Shown piece after piece: positions 1-8,049 of a stretch of 64,000 bases of DNA. The notes beneath the pieces are model-generated. The model was not told the DNA's origin. It worked only from the letters and a program-made list of their open reading frames with translations, and searched no databases. Position 1 is the first letter of the stretch. Each line of letters begins with the position of its first letter. Both the position numbers and the translations under genes were made by a program. Source of the DNA: Clostridia bacterium (GTDB taxonomy: Bacteria; Bacillota; Clostridia; Oscillospirales; Acutalibacteraceae); contig JAGAPN010000026.1 of NCBI GenBank assembly GCA_017623235.1, positions 1-64,000 on the forward strand. The letters run 5' to 3'.

Positions 1-1352
1 AAGATATCACCTTCCTTGATACCCCCGGTCACGCCGCCTTTACCTCTATGCGTCAGCGCGGTGCAATGGCTACCGATATCGCTATTCTGGTTGTAGCCGC
101 CGACGACGGTATTATGCCCCAGACCATTGAGGCTATAAACCACGCCAAGGCCGCCAACGTTCAGATAATTGTTGCTATTAATAAAATGGATAAGCCCGAG
201 GCTAATCCCGACCGCATCAAGCAGCAGCTTACCGAGCATTCCCTCGTTCCCGAGGAGTGGGGCGGAGATATCATCTGTGTTCCCGTTTCAGCCAAGACCC
301 ACGACGGTATTGACGAACTTTTACAGAACGTCCTGCTGGTAGCAGAAATGCTTGAGCTTAAGGCTAACCCCAACCGTAAGGCAAAGGGTGTAGTTATTGA
401 GGCGCGTCTTGATAAGGGCCGCGGACCTATTGCCACCCTTTTGGTACAGAACGGAACACTCAGAAGCGGTGACGTCATTGTGGCAGGCACCTCTGTAGGA
501 CGTGTGCGTGTTATGACCAACGAGCGTGGTCAAAAGCTTAAGGAGGCAGGTCCCTCTGTTCCTGTTGAAATTGCAGGTCTTGCCGAGGTTCCCACCGCAG
601 GCGACACCTTCGATGCCGTTTCCGACGAGCGTCTTGCCCGTGAGCTGGTTGAGCAGAGAAAGCAAAAGATTAAGGACGAGGCCCAGGCTGCCGCCACAAA
701 GGTTACACTTGATAATCTCTTTGATAAGCTGGGCGAGGGTGAGCTTAAGGAACTGAAGCTTATTGTTAAGGCCGACGTTCAAGGCTCTGTTGAGGCTGTT
801 AAGCAGTCCCTGGAGAAACTCTCTAACGATGAGGTTCGTGTCAGAGTTATCCACGGTGCCGCCGGTGGCGTTAACGAAACCGACGTTATGCTGGCCCAGA
901 CCTCAGGCGCTATCATCGTAGGCTTTAACGTTCGTCCCGATGCAGTTGCCAAGGCTGCCGCCGAGCGTGACGGTGTAGATATGCGTCTCTACCGTGTAAT
1001 CTACGACGCTATTGAGGAAATCGAGTCTGCTATGAAGGGTATGCTGGCGCCCAAGTACCGTGACGTTGAGTGCGGCGCTATTGAGGTTAGAAATACCTTT
1101 AAGATTTCGGGTGTTGGCACCATCGCAGGCGGTTACGTTACCGAGGGTAAGGTTACCAGAAACTGCAATATTCGTGTTGTCCGTGACGGCGTAATTATTG
1201 CCGACGATAAGATTGATTCCTTAAAGCGCTTTAAGGATGACGTTAAGGAGGTAGCCCAGGGCTACGAGTGCGGTATTTCTCTTGAGAAGTTTGCCGATAT
1301 TAAGGAAGGCGACGTCTTCGAGGCATATATCGTAGAAGAGTACCGTGATTAA
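1..1352 (+). CDS. infB: Translation initiation factor IF-2, C-terminal part (5' end outside window)
   Basis: The reading frame is open from the first base (first whole codon at 3) and ends at 1352, so the N-terminal domain and the G1/G2 motifs lie outside the window. IF-2 is the GTPase that brings fMet-tRNA to the 30S subunit and promotes subunit joining. Visible GTPase motifs are DTPGH (G3, at the very start), NKMD (G4) and SAKT (G5). After these come the beta-barrel domain II, the domain III stretch around [11 protein letters not shown], and the C-terminal fMet-tRNA-binding barrel with [10 protein letters not shown]. The length and order match the last two thirds of bacterial IF-2. It is followed by rbfA, nrnA, truB and ribF, the usual order in Firmicutes. 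The internal ATG at 48 is not a start. Confidence 0.98.
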   Translation, partial: DITFLDTPGHAAFTSMRQRGAMATDIAILVVAADDGIMPQTIEAINHAKAANVQIIVAINKMDKPEANPDRIKQQLTEHSLVPEEWGGDIICVPVSAKTHDGIDELLQNVLLVAEMLELKANPNRKAKGVVIEARLDKGRGPIATLLVQNGTLRSGDVIVAGTSVGRVRVMTNERGQKLKEAGPSVPVEIAGLAEVPTAGDTFDAVSDERLARELVEQRKQKIKDEAQAAATKVTLDNLFDKLGEGELKELKLIVKADVQGSVEAVKQSLEKLSNDEVRVRVIHGAAGGVNETDVMLAQTSGAIIVGFNVRPDAVAKAAAERDGVDMRLYRVIYDAIEEIESAMKGMLAPKYRDVECGAIEVRNTFKISGVGTIAGGYVTEGKVTRNCNIRVVRDGVIIADDKIDSLKRFKDDVKEVAQGYECGISLEKFADIKEGDVFEAYIVEEYRD

Positions 1353-1466
1353 ATAAGAAAGAACAAAGAATAAATAATAAAAAAGGAGTCGCTATGCGAC
1401 ACTTATAAATGCGTCGCAGATACCAATTTTATTATTTATTATTTCTTATTTATTCTTTAGATTAAA
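1347..1466. mobile_element. MITE-like palindromic element between infB and rbfA
   Basis: An AT-rich insert of about 106 bp (1354-1459) fills the infB-rbfA gap. Its arms form a long imperfect inverted repeat: a left arm at about 1353-1384 and a right arm at about 1427-1459, sharing the exact 14-mer AATAAATAATAAAA/TTTTATTATTTATT and roughly 27 of 32 aligned positions. The centre holds a smaller hairpin (GTCGC TAT GCGAC at 1389-1401) and a further GTCGCA. The element is bounded by a 7-bp direct repeat GATTAAA (1347-1353 and 1460-1466), which would fit a target-site duplication. The left copy includes the infB stop codon. It has no coding capacity. The direct repeat is AT-rich, so chance is possible. 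The element could instead be a structured intercistronic RNA. Confidence 0.5.
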
Positions 1467-1481
1467 ACACAGGAGGAAAAT

Positions 1482-1850
1482 ATGGCAGGATTTAAAATAA
1501 ACCGTGTTACCTCAGATATTAAAATTGCCCTGTCCGAGATACTTATGGACGTTAAGGACCCCCGAGTTTCCAAGCTTCTTTCTATCGTAAAGCTTGACGT
1601 TTCGGGTGATATGTCCTACGCAAAGGTCTACGTTAGTGCTATCGAGGGCAAGGAAAAAACCGAAGAATCTGTAAAGGCCCTTAAGGGGGCTGCAGGCTTT
1701 ATCCGCCGTGAGCTGGGTGCAAGGCTTTCTCTTCGCAAGGTGCCCGAGCTTCGCTTTGTTGCAGATGATTCTATAGAAATCAGCGCAAAAATCTCCCGTA
1801 TAGTAAATGACCCCGAGTTCAGGAAAGCAGGGGAAGATGCCGATGAGTAA
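1482..1850 (+). CDS. rbfA: 30S ribosome-binding factor A
   Basis: A 122-residue protein of the RbfA family, a small KH-like-fold factor that binds the 30S subunit during late 16S rRNA maturation. The start MAGFKINRV and the signature region VKDPRVSKLLSIVKLDVS, followed by SYAKVYVSA, are typical, and the length is normal. It has an AGGAGG ribosome binding site ending about 8 bases before the ATG. It sits directly after infB, as in most Firmicutes, although the palindromic insert separates the two. The last bases overlap the start of nrnA, so the two are translationally coupled. Confidence 0.95.
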   Translation: MAGFKINRVTSDIKIALSEILMDVKDPRVSKLLSIVKLDVSGDMSYAKVYVSAIEGKEKTEESVKALKGAAGFIRRELGARLSLRKVPELRFVADDSIEISAKISRIVNDPEFRKAGEDADE

Positions 1851-2829
1851 TGTATGTGAAGTGCTTACTCTGGCAGATATTTGCGCCTATTTAAAGGAAA
1901 GGGATAACTACGTGGTGCTTACCCACACGAATCCCGACGGGGATACCCTGGGCAGTGCATACGGCCTTAAGCTCGGTCTTAAAAAACTGGGCAAAAGGGT
2001 GCAGGTGGTCTGCTGTGATGAAATTCCCCATAAATATGATTATTTTATTGATGACAGCGAGTGTGATTTTGTCCCCGAAACGGTGGTTGCGGTGGACGTG
2101 GCCGATATAAAACTGCTGGGCGACCTTTACGAGCGCTTTGAGGGCAGAATTGACCTTAATATCGACCACCACGTTTCCAACACCCACTATGCAAACAGGC
2201 TCTATCTTGATGCCGATGCCGCCGCCTGCGCCGAGTGTGTTTACGAAATACTTGACGAATTAGGGATAGAATTTGACCGTGATATTGCCAACGCCCTTTA
2301 TACAGGTCTTTCCACCGATACAGGCTGCTTCAAGTACGGCAACGTCACCGACCGCACCCACCGTATTGCGGCCAAGCTTTACCGTATCGGCGTGGATGCC
2401 TCGGAGATAAACCGTATTATGTTTGATACCAAGTCAAAAAGCCGTGTTCAGATGGAAATGATGGTTTTAAACAGCGCAGAGTTTCATTTTGAAGACCGCT
2501 GTATGGTTATGGCAATAACCCTGGACGTTCAGCGCAAAACGGGTTGCAGCCGTTCCGATATGGAGGGTGTGCCCCCTATGTCCCGCAGTGTGGAAGGGGT
2601 CCTTGCAGGGGTTACCCTTAAGGAAAACAGGGAAGGGGAGTTTAAAATTTCCCTTCGTACCTACGCCCCTCTGGATGCTTCTGCAATCTGCGGCAAGCTT
2701 GGTGGCGGCGGACATAAGGCCGCCGCAGGCTGTACCGTTATAGGCAGTCTTGAGGAGGCTAAATCTGCAATTCTGGCGGCGGTAAAGGAAGCCTTGGAGG
2801 AGTTAGATGCAGGGTCTGATATTACTTAA
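1843..2829 (+). CDS. nrnA: DHH-family nanoRNase / pAp phosphatase NrnA
   Basis: A 328-residue DHH/DHHA1 phosphoesterase that degrades 2-5 nt RNA oligomers and dephosphorylates 3'-phosphoadenosine 5'-phosphate. The metal-binding motifs are visible: HTNPDGDTLGSA near the N-terminus, the acidic VAVDVAD strand, and the DHH motif in IDHHVSN. The C-terminal DHHA1 domain has the glycine-rich GGGGHKAAAG. The ATG at 1843 is chosen because AGGGG at 1829-1833 is well spaced for it. An in-frame ATG at 1837 and longer starts from 1807 lie too close to, or before, this site. The start overlaps the end of rbfA by 8 bases and the end overlaps truB by 23 bases. Confidence 0.93.
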   Translation: MSNVCEVLTLADICAYLKERDNYVVLTHTNPDGDTLGSAYGLKLGLKKLGKRVQVVCCDEIPHKYDYFIDDSECDFVPETVVAVDVADIKLLGDLYERFEGRIDLNIDHHVSNTHYANRLYLDADAAACAECVYEILDELGIEFDRDIANALYTGLSTDTGCFKYGNVTDRTHRIAAKLYRIGVDASEINRIMFDTKSKSRVQMEMMVLNSAEFHFEDRCMVMAITLDVQRKTGCSRSDMEGVPPMSRSVEGVLAGVTLKENREGEFKISLRTYAPLDASAICGKLGGGGHKAAAGCTVIGSLEEAKSAILAAVKEALEELDAGSDIT

Positions 2830-3688
2830 TAAGCCCGAGGGCATAACCTCCTTTTCGGCTGTAAATAAAATGAAATGGCTGGCACAGGAGAAAAGGGTAG
2901 GCCACACAGGCACCCTGGACCCTCTTGCCACAGGCCTTTTACCCGTTTTTATCGGCAGAGCCACCGCCCTTGCGGGTATAGTGCTGGATGCCGATAAAAG
3001 CTATATAGCCACCGTAAAATTAGGCCTTACAACCGATACCTGCGATATTACAGGTAATATTCTCACCCAATGTGAGGTGCAGGTATCTGCCGATGAGCTA
3101 AAAAAAGCCCTTGAAGGCTTCAGGGGTGAAATCAGCCAGGTGCCCCCTATGTTTTCGGCCCTTAAAAGGGACGGGGTACGCCTTTATGAGCTGGCCCGTC
3201 AGGGCAAAACCGTGGATATTGAGGCAAGGCAGGTTACCATTAATAGGTTGGAACTGCTTTCCTTTGAGGAGGATACCTTTAAAATAGCGGTAGATTGCTC
3301 AAAAGGCACCTATATCCGTTCCCTTTGCCGTGATATCGGTGAGGCGCTGGGCTGTGGCGCCACCATGACCGCCCTGCACCGTACCGCAACAGGAGGCTTT
3401 TCGGTGGAAGATGCCGTCAGCCTTGATAGCCTTACCAGAGAAAACGTGGCAGATTATATTCTGCCCGAGGAAACCGCCCTTTTAAATCTTCAGGAGGTTT
3501 TCGTTACCGAAAAACAGGCCGTTCGCTTTTCAAACGGCGGACAGCTGGCCTTTGAGCGGCTGAAAAACGCCGACTTTACTGACGGCCAGCTTCTTCGAAT
3601 AAAGCATAATGATAGGTTTTTAGGTGTAGGCTATGCCGACAATAAAAACGCCCAAATCGCCATTAAATGCGTTATAAATAAAATGTAG
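2807..3688 (+). CDS. truB: tRNA pseudouridine(55) synthase TruB
   Basis: A 293-residue enzyme that converts U55 of the tRNA T-loop to pseudouridine. The N-terminal MQGLILLNKPEGITSF and the catalytic region GHTGTLDPLATG (catalytic Asp) are the family signature, and CSKGTYIRSLCRDIG is also conserved. The length is normal, with a C-terminal PUA-like tail. The GGAGGA just before the ATG lies inside the end of nrnA, giving a 23-base overlap and tight coupling. The TAG stop lies inside a REP-like hairpin (3685-3711). Confidence 0.96.
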   Translation: MQGLILLNKPEGITSFSAVNKMKWLAQEKRVGHTGTLDPLATGLLPVFIGRATALAGIVLDADKSYIATVKLGLTTDTCDITGNILTQCEVQVSADELKKALEGFRGEISQVPPMFSALKRDGVRLYELARQGKTVDIEARQVTINRLELLSFEEDTFKIAVDCSKGTYIRSLCRDIGEALGCGATMTALHRTATGGFSVEDAVSLDSLTRENVADYILPEETALLNLQEVFVTEKQAVRFSNGGQLAFERLKNADFTDGQLLRIKHNDRFLGVGYADNKNAQIAIKCVINKM

Positions 3689-3711
3689 GGTGCGGCGTCC
3701 TCGACGCACCG
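3685..3711. repeat. REP-like hairpin GTAGGG...CCG
   Basis: A 27-bp palindromic sequence starting GTAGGGTGCG and ending CGACGCACCG, forming a hairpin with a small bulge. It overlaps the truB stop codon: the TAG is part of the repeat. It has the same layout (GTAGGG, stem, CCG) as the hairpin at 23908-23932. Such GTAGGG-headed palindromes look like REP elements mobilised by RAYT-type transposases; none of those is in the window. It is not followed by a T-run, so it is not an obvious terminator. Confidence 0.55.
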
Positions 3712-3730
3712 CAGTAAAGGAGGAAAATTT

Positions 3731-4588
3731 ATGGAGAAATACGCTATCGCTCTGGGTATGTTCGACGGTGTTCATATCGGCCACAGGGCTGTACTTGAGG
3801 GTGCCGTAAACAGTCCATTTAAAAGCGTTGCCGTTACCTTTTCCTCCATTCCCTTTAAAACGGGAGGCTCCATAATGACCGCCGAGGATAAGAGAAAAAA
3901 GCTCCTGGCCTGCGGTGTGGACGAGGTGCGGTTTTTAGATTTCTTTGAAATAAAGGACCTGTCACCCGAGGAGTTTTTAAAACAACTGGACGAGCATTAC
4001 CCCATAGGTAAAATCTGTTGCGGCTTTAACTACCGTTTCGGAAAAAAAGCGGCGGGAGATACCGCATTTTTAAGGGAATGGTGTGAGGGCAGGGGTATAG
4101 AATTTTTCGAGTGTCCCGAGGTAACCCTTGAGGGTAAAACTGTTTCCTCTACATATATAAAAAGCCTTATTGCCCAGGGAGACGTTGCCTCTGCCGCAAG
4201 ACTTCTGGGTGAAGAATTTTTCTTCAGCGCCGAAGTATCTCACGGGGATAGACGGGGCAGAACCTTAGGCTTCCCCACCACAAACCAGCTTTATCCCGAC
4301 AATATCGTAATTCCTAAATGCGGTGTCTATCAGACGGTGGTTACCATTGACGGAAAGGATTACGACGGGGTTACAAATATCGGGGTCCGCCCCACCTATA
4401 TTACAAATTACGTCAGCGCGGAAACCTTTGTTCTGGGTTACTCGGGTGAATGCTACGGCAGTTCGGTAAAAACCCGACTTATAGAGTATTTAAGGGAAGA
4501 GAAAAGGTTTTCTTCTCCGCAGGAGCTTGCCGATGCCATAGCCCAAAACGCCGAATACGTAAAAAATCACAGTAAAGTCAAGATTTAA
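3731..4588 (+). CDS. ribF: Bifunctional riboflavin kinase / FAD synthetase
   Basis: A 285-residue RibF. The N-terminal FAD synthetase (adenylyltransferase) domain is shown by GMFDGVHIGHRAVL with its HxGH nucleotide-binding motif and by the FNYRFGKKAAGD region. The C-terminal riboflavin kinase domain has GDRRGRTLGFPTTN and GVTNIGVRPT. It makes FMN and then FAD in the cytoplasm. AAAGGAGG precedes the ATG with good spacing. It is the last housekeeping member of the infB-rbfA-nrnA-truB-ribF run, and the next gene starts 13 bases later. The first domain is slightly short for the family, but both sets of motifs are intact. Confidence 0.95.
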   Translation: MEKYAIALGMFDGVHIGHRAVLEGAVNSPFKSVAVTFSSIPFKTGGSIMTAEDKRKKLLACGVDEVRFLDFFEIKDLSPEEFLKQLDEHYPIGKICCGFNYRFGKKAAGDTAFLREWCEGRGIEFFECPEVTLEGKTVSSTYIKSLIAQGDVASAARLLGEEFFFSAEVSHGDRRGRTLGFPTTNQLYPDNIVIPKCGVYQTVVTIDGKDYDGVTNIGVRPTYITNYVSAETFVLGYSGECYGSSVKTRLIEYLREEKRFSSPQELADAIAQNAEYVKNHSKVKI

Positions 4589-4601
4589 AGGAAGAAATGT
4601 T

Positions 4602-5744
4602 ATGAATGATAAATGGATAACCGTTTGGGGCAATGCTATTGCAAAGCCTACCCGCCGTGTAGCCGAATGGATAAAGGATACCACCCTCCGCCAGCAGATG
4701 GAGATGACCGTTTCGGGCAAGGCGGTAAAGCTTCATTTTTCTAATCTTTTCGGTGCCGATTCAGCCACCATCACCTCGGCTACAGTTGCGCTTGCGGGGG
4801 TAGACAGCGCAGTAAAGGCCGATACCATTACTACCGTTACCTTTGACGGTAAAAACTCCTGCACCATAGAGAAGGGACAGGGCATCGTTTCTGATGCGAT
4901 TCCCTTTGAGTTTTCGGCAGGTGACCTGCTGGTAGTGAGCCTCTATTTTGCTGATTTCGTAAGCGTAATAACCTCCTACGATGCAGGGGATATGGGAATG
5001 TCCCGATGGTGCTGCACAGGTGACCACACCCATAGTGAGGACCTGCCTGTTATGACCAAAACCGTGGCAGACGTTACCCCCCTTATTCACACCATAGAGG
5101 CCTTCTGTAGTGAGGAATGTTATACCGTTATTACCTTTGGAGATTCCATCACCGCCCAGACCTGGCCCGACCGCCTCAGAAGAAGGATGGTAAATGCAGG
5201 CAGAAAGGATATTGCCATTGTACGCAAGGCCATCGGAGGCAGTCGAGTCCTTCGTGAATATCCCTGTGACGCTTACCGTAGCTACGGCACCAAGGGTGGC
5301 GCCCGTTTTGAGCGCGAGGTGCTGCTGCCCGGGGTTAAAAAGGTCTTTATTCTTCAGGGAATAAACGATATTATTCACCCCGGCGAAGAGGGAAACATCT
5401 TCCGTCCCGCCTCTGATATGCCCACCGCAGAGGAGCTTATTGCAGGTCTTATGTACTACATTGATACCGCCCATAAGAATGATATCGAGGTTTATCTTGC
5501 CCCCATTCTTCCCTTTAAGGGCTGGCGTACCTACAGTGAGGAAAAGGATGCTGTCAGACGTCAGGTGAATAATTGGATATATAACGAAGCCCCCGTAGAG
5601 GGCGTTCTGCCCTTTGAGGAGGCGGTGTGGGATGAAAAGGACCGCCTGGCAATGCAGTCCGATAAGGACAGCGGTGACCACCTGCATCCCGGTTGGCGAG
5701 GCGCCCAGGCAATGGCCGACTCCATACCCGAAGAATTCATTTAA
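4602..5744 (+). CDS. SGNH/GDSL hydrolase with N-terminal beta-sandwich
   Basis: A 380-residue protein without a signal peptide. The second half is an SGNH hydrolase: block I FGDSITAQ with the nucleophile Ser, block III GIND with the Asn, and the Asp/His pair in DHLHPGW near the end. The first 160 residues form a beta-rich domain, as in the two-domain SGNH esterases that deacetylate oligosaccharides or act on carbohydrate esters. It follows ribF by 13 bases with an AAGGAAG ribosome site and a strong terminator behind it, so it is probably co-transcribed with the translation genes despite the unrelated function. The substrate cannot be read from the sequence; a cytoplasmic sugar-ester hydrolase is a reasonable guess. 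Confidence 0.8.
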   Translation: MNDKWITVWGNAIAKPTRRVAEWIKDTTLRQQMEMTVSGKAVKLHFSNLFGADSATITSATVALAGVDSAVKADTITTVTFDGKNSCTIEKGQGIVSDAIPFEFSAGDLLVVSLYFADFVSVITSYDAGDMGMSRWCCTGDHTHSEDLPVMTKTVADVTPLIHTIEAFCSEECYTVITFGDSITAQTWPDRLRRRMVNAGRKDIAIVRKAIGGSRVLREYPCDAYRSYGTKGGARFEREVLLPGVKKVFILQGINDIIHPGEEGNIFRPASDMPTAEELIAGLMYYIDTAHKNDIEVYLAPILPFKGWRTYSEEKDAVRRQVNNWIYNEAPVEGVLPFEEAVWDEKDRLAMQSDKDSGDHLHPGWRGAQAMADSIPEEFI

Positions 5745-5777
5745 AAAAGAGAGGTGTTTTACACCTCTCTTTTTTTA
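5743..5777. terminator. Bidirectional rho-independent terminator
   Basis: The stem GAGAGGTGT / ACACCTCTC has a TT loop, with A-run and T-run on its two sides, so it can end transcription of the ribF-SGNH run on the plus strand and of the SpoIIQ-like gene on the minus strand. Confidence 0.9.
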
Positions 5778-6473
5778 TTCTTCGTTTATTATCTTTAATG
5801 GGTCGACAGGGTATTCATCTTTATAAAATTCCAGGTGCAGATGGGCCGCCTCAACACACTCGGCAGGAATGTCGCCTATTACCCCCAGCTTTGACCCTGC
5901 CTGTACGGTGTCACCTTCTTTTACGGCCAGCTTTTCACCGTTTAGTCCGCAGTAACGGGCAACAATACCTCTGCCGTGGTCTATCTCCACGTAAAATCCC
6001 AGCATAGGGTCCTCAATGATAGCCGCGACAATGCCGTTTCCGCAGGACTTTACAGCCTGTCCCGGCTCGGCCGAAACGTCGGTGCCCAGGTGAAGCCGCA
6101 TATCCCCGAAGGTTTCGGAGTAAATCAGCTCCTCCTCGGAAAACTTTTTATTTATATTGCCGTTTATAGGCAGTATAAAGCTGGTGGCCACCGTAGGGGG
6201 TGTAATTTCTACCTTTGGGGTTTCTGCAGTATCCGATGAGCTTTCCTCTGAGGAATAGGGCTCGCTTTCGGTATCGGTACCTACGGGAGCCTCGGGAATG
6301 CTTTCCTCAGGGGCCGAGTAGGAGCTGCCGCTATCGTTATCCTCCGGGATAGTCTGCATACCGTCGTAGGCCGACCAGGCCGCTACCCCTGTGGCAACAA
6401 GACAGCCTGCCAAAACAAGGTAAAAGCCCTTTCCTTTAAGTATACCGGATGCTTTATTTTCTTTATAATTCAT
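5775..6473 (-). CDS. SpoIIQ-like M23 family metallopeptidase, membrane anchored
   Basis: A 232-residue protein with a short basic N-terminus, one transmembrane helix at about residues 16-36 (FYLVLAGCLVATGVAAW), a low-complexity Ser/Glu/Pro linker to about residue 90, and a LytM/M23 domain. The zinc-site residues appear intact: HLGTDVSA (HxxxD) and HLHLEF (HxH). The layout and the start NYKENKASGILKGKGFYLVL resemble clostridial SpoIIQ, the forespore partner of SpoIIIAH in the engulfment channel; clostridial SpoIIQ keeps the catalytic histidines that B. subtilis SpoIIQ lost. A convincing sigma-F promoter sits 23 bases upstream, which supports the sporulation role. It stands alone between a terminator and a divergent small RNA. 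It could be another M23 wall hydrolase, but the promoter argues against that. Confidence 0.8.
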   Translation of the reverse strand: MNYKENKASGILKGKGFYLVLAGCLVATGVAAWSAYDGMQTIPEDNDSGSSYSAPEESIPEAPVGTDTESEPYSSEESSSDTAETPKVEITPPTVATSFILPINGNINKKFSEEELIYSETFGDMRLHLGTDVSAEPGQAVKSCGNGIVAAIIEDPMLGFYVEIDHGRGIVARYCGLNGEKLAVKEGDTVQAGSKLGVIGDIPAECVEAAHLHLEFYKDEYPVDPLKIINEE

Positions 6474-6495
6474 TTCTATTACCGCCTTTCAGTAG

Positions 6496-6525
6496 TAGTT
6501 TTGACGGTATGCTCGGTTTTTATGC
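6496..6525 (-). promoter_or_regulatory. Sigma-F (forespore) promoter of the SpoIIQ-like gene
   Basis: Read on the minus strand: -35 GCATA (6525-6521), a 15-base spacer, -10 GTCAAAACTA (6505-6496). This fits the sigma-F consensus GYWTA-N15-GGnRAnAHTR fully at -35 and at all but one position at -10. The ATG at 6473 follows after an AAAGGCGG ribosome site. Confidence 0.7.
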
Positions 6526-6584
6526 CCATTGTTCATTAAAAATTAAAATATCGTTCATAAGACTGCAAATTTTATGGTTTAACA

Positions 6585-6702
6585 TATAATTGCAGCAAGG
6601 AAAGCCGCAATTCCAAGCTGTAGGTTGTTTTTCAACCTTCTCCTCAAACCCCTCGAAAAGGAAAAGCATCTGTCTTTGGCAGGTGCTTTTTCCTTTTTTG
6701 CA
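6585..6702 (+). ncRNA. Candidate small RNA: hairpin, pyrimidine-rich linker, terminator hairpin
   Basis: The TATAAT at 6585-6590 could be a -10 box, although I see no good -35. It precedes a transcript from about 6597 containing a hairpin (AGGTTG / CAACCT, 6622-6638), an unpaired pyrimidine-rich stretch TCTCCTCAAACCCCTCG (6639-6655), and a long rho-independent terminator stem (6656-6698) followed by Ts. There is no open frame. Two hairpins flanking a CCCCTC-type linker that could pair with Shine-Dalgarno sequences recall the sporulation RNA CsfG of endospore formers, and the neighbour is a SpoIIQ-like gene. This identification is from memory of the architecture only. Besides this RNA and the two flanking promoters I see nothing else in the 6474-6828 gap. 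Confidence 0.45.
6656..6700 (+). terminator. Rho-independent terminator of the candidate small RNA
   Basis: A long stem with a TTTG loop: GGAAAAGCATCTGTC pairs with GCAGGTGCTTTTTCC, followed by TTTTTT. It also isolates the downstream acyltransferase gene from upstream transcription. Confidence 0.85.
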
Positions 6703-6782
6703 TAATTTAAGTCATCTTTTTATATAATTGATGCAAGAATTCAAAATTTGTTCATAAATTTGTAGAAAAATGTAGATTTATG

Positions 6783-6791
6783 TGATATAAT
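6783..6791 (+). promoter_or_regulatory. Extended -10 promoter for the acyltransferase gene
   Basis: TGATATAAT, an extended -10 (TGn plus TATAAT), lies 38 bases before the ATG at 6829. No good -35 is seen at 16-18 bases upstream, which is tolerable with an extended -10. The same 9-mer recurs in front of three other genes in the window. Confidence 0.55.
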
Positions 6792-6828
6792 AAAAAAGAT
6801 GTTGAAATTACAACGAGAGGAGGATAAT

Positions 6829-8049
6829 ATGTCAAAACCCAAGCAAAAGAAGAAAAAATGGATAAGGTTTCGTCACAAGGTAGTAACCTTCCTGGCATAT
6901 CTTCCCGTATACATATATTCACGTATTAAATACGGCCTTAAGGTAGAGCGATTCAAGGACAAAACCAAACGTCCCTATCTTATTCTTATGAATCACCAGA
7001 CCGCCTTCGACCAGTTTTTTGTCAGCTTCGCCTTTAACCGTGCCATTTATTTCGTGGCCTCGGAGGACCTTTTTTCTATGGGCTGGCTGTCCTCCCTCAT
7101 AAGGTATATCGTGGCCCCTATCCCTATAAGAAAACAGACCACCGATGTTTCGGCGGTTATGACCTGTCTGCGTGTCGCCAGAGAAGGAGGCACCATAGCT
7201 ATGGCCCCCGAAGGCAACAGAACCTATAGCGGAAAAACCGAGTATATGAACCCTGCGGTGGCTCCTTTGGCAAGAAAGCTGGGTCTGCCCATAGCTCTGT
7301 TCCGCATTGAGGGCGGCTACGGCGTTCATCCTCGCTGGAGTGACGTGAAGCGTAAGGGTAAAATGCGCTGCTTTGTATCTGAGGTTATTGAGGCCGAGGA
7401 ATATAAAACCCTTACCGATGATGAGCTTTATACCCGTATTACCAAGGGACTTTACGTAAATGAGGCGGCCGTCAGAGGTGAGTTTTGCCACAAAAATGCC
7501 GCCGAATACCTTGAACGTGCCCTTTACACCTGCCCCGACTGCGGGCTGTCCACCCTGGAAAGCGGCGGCGACCTTATTACCTGCAAAAAATGCGGATTAA
7601 GGGTGCGATACCTGCCCACCAAGGAGCTTGAGGGCGTAGATAAGTCCATTCCCTTTAAATTTACTAACGACTGGTACGAGTATCAGTGTGAGCTTGTAAA
7701 CAATCTTGATACCCGACTTTACACCGAAACACCTCTGTTTTCCGATACCGCCGACCTTTCGGAGGTAATAGTTTACGAGAAAAAGGTGCCTATAGCCCAA
7801 AATGTCGGCCTTACCCTTTACGGCGACCGAATTGAGCTTTCCGGCTGTGAGCAGGTGAAGACCTTCCCCTTTGATAAGGTGTCGGCCGTAACGGTATTGG
7901 GCAAAAACAAGGTAAATATATATATTGACAAGAAGATATACCAGCTAAAGGGCGATAAGCGCTTTAACGGTCTTAAATACGTAAATATCTTTTATCGCAA
8001 TAAGAACATAGCAAAAGGAGAAGAAAATGTCAAATTTTTGGGACTCTAA
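6829..8049 (+). CDS. PlsC-type 1-acylglycerol-3-phosphate acyltransferase with zinc ribbon
   Basis: A 406-residue protein starting with a strongly basic stretch (SKPKQKKKKWIRFRHK). Residues from about 50 to 230 form a PlsC-like acyltransferase domain: the HX4D motif appears in NHQTAFDQ and the substrate-binding block in APEGNRTYSG. Residues about 240-265 hold a zinc ribbon (CPDCG, then CKKCG). The C-terminal 130 residues are beta-rich and unassigned. It probably transfers acyl groups to lysophosphatidate or a related phospholipid at the inner face of the membrane. The ATG at 6829 is chosen over an earlier in-frame ATG at 6799 because GAGAGGAGG precedes it. Its end overlaps the gltS-like gene by 23 bases. 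A ribbon-bearing PlsC protein is uncommon, so the acyl acceptor remains open. Confidence 0.8.
   Translation: MSKPKQKKKKWIRFRHKVVTFLAYLPVYIYSRIKYGLKVERFKDKTKRPYLILMNHQTAFDQFFVSFAFNRAIYFVASEDLFSMGWLSSLIRYIVAPIPIRKQTTDVSAVMTCLRVAREGGTIAMAPEGNRTYSGKTEYMNPAVAPLARKLGLPIALFRIEGGYGVHPRWSDVKRKGKMRCFVSEVIEAEEYKTLTDDELYTRITKGLYVNEAAVRGEFCHKNAAEYLERALYTCPDCGLSTLESGGDLITCKKCGLRVRYLPTKELEGVDKSIPFKFTNDWYEYQCELVNNLDTRLYTETPLFSDTADLSEVIVYEKKVPIAQNVGLTLYGDRIELSGCEQVKTFPFDKVSAVTVLGKNKVNIYIDKKIYQLKGDKRFNGLKYVNIFYRNKNIAKGEENVKFLGL

Noticed and set aside
4761..5687. Minus-strand open frame of 308 codons inside the SGNH gene
   Set aside because: Antisense to a complete SGNH hydrolase; no ribosome site or motif.
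6585..6702. Reading the non-coding transcript as 6S RNA, SRP RNA or a known riboswitch
   Set aside because: No long closed stem with a central bubble, no SRP loop sequence and no c-di-GMP or fluoride aptamer consensus was seen.
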